A stretch of 6,078 nt of DNA from the NCBI GenBank assembly GCA_937925595.1, contig CALALQ010000129.1, positions 1-6,078 of the forward strand. Reading direction: 5' to 3'. The stretch comes from an uncultured Demequina sp. (GTDB lineage Bacteria > Actinomycetota > Actinomycetes > Actinomycetales > Demequinaceae). Numbering within the stretch: position 1 is the first letter of the stretch; each line of letters starts with the position of its first letter. The position numbers were made by a program, and so were the translations under genes. The notes under the pieces were generated by a model. That model ran no database searches, was not told where the DNA came from, and saw nothing but the letters and a program-made list of their open reading frames with translations. This document shows positions 6,025-6,078 of this stretch, in pieces.

Positions 6025-6078
6025 GAGGCAGGCTGGGTCTGACGGACACCTTCAAGCCAGGATTCGTCCTGGCGGAGA
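6021..6078 (-). CDS. C-terminal end of an upstream gene (partial, tentative)
   Basis: On the minus strand the frame entering from the right edge is open for 18 codons, reading LRQDESWLEGVRQTQPAS, and then stops at TGA (6023-6021). That TGA shares four bases (ATGA) with the start of the DUF5677-like gene, a pattern typical of genes translated in sequence. It is too short to assign a product. It could instead be the N-terminal part of the DUF5677-like gene, separated by a frameshift. Confidence 0.4.
   Translation of the reverse strand, partial: LRQDESWLEGVRQTQPAS
6056..6073. other. Perfect seven-pair inverted repeat with four-base loop
   Basis: GCCAGGA at 6056-6062 pairs perfectly with TCCTGGC at 6067-6073 around TTCG (CGAA on the minus strand). 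It lies inside the tentative end of the upstream gene, about 32 bases before the next start, and has no T tract. It could fold in the message ahead of the DUF5677-like start, or be chance. Confidence 0.5.

Noticed and set aside
5494..6042. Plus-strand 182-codon frame
   Set aside because: It is antisense to the DUF5677-like gene, which has better protein character and overlapping coupled neighbours.

Overview
The window is GC-rich throughout, with GC-heavy third codon positions and GTG/TTG start candidates. This suggests a high-GC actinobacterium. The IS21-type transposase resembles elements I associate with soil actinobacteria, possibly Solirubrobacter/Conexibacter-like, but that is recall, not a search result. 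It looks like an accessory region: an insertion sequence next to poorly characterised genes.

Region 1 (1 to about 2398, minus strand) is most of an IS21-family insertion sequence. istA (DDE transposase) is followed by istB (AAA+ ATPase helper) with a 4-base stop/start overlap. istB runs off the left edge only a few codons before its expected end. The upstream (left) end of the element carries two diverged direct repeats of 23 bases at an exact 24-base period, as expected of IS21 terminal transposase-binding repeats. The outer boundary lies near 2398-2411.

Region 2 (2399-3514) holds a short flank with a tRNA T-loop-like 12-mer and an 8-base direct repeat. Next is one plus-strand gene (2494-3183) for a 229-residue protein with a C-terminal HEPN-type helical domain carrying RNDVIH, the R-x4-H signature of HEPN ribonucleases. 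A 331-base non-coding gap follows. It contains a 70-base imperfect hairpin of about 27 pairs, the most structured element in the window.

Region 3 (3515-6078, minus strand, transcribed leftward from the right edge) is a tightly overlapped gene string. It starts with the last 18 codons of an unseen gene. A four-base ATGA overlap leads to a 209-residue helical protein that resembles DUF5677. A ten-base overlap and a good ribosome binding site then lead to a 629-residue protein with three predicted membrane helices and a roughly 500-residue cytoplasmic helical domain ending in an acidic Asp-Ala repeat tail. The overlaps imply co-translation, so the soluble helical protein and the membrane protein probably act together. 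What they do is not evident from sequence alone. Their convergent arrangement with a HEPN gene beside an insertion sequence fits an accessory, possibly defence or stress-related, locus, but that is inference.
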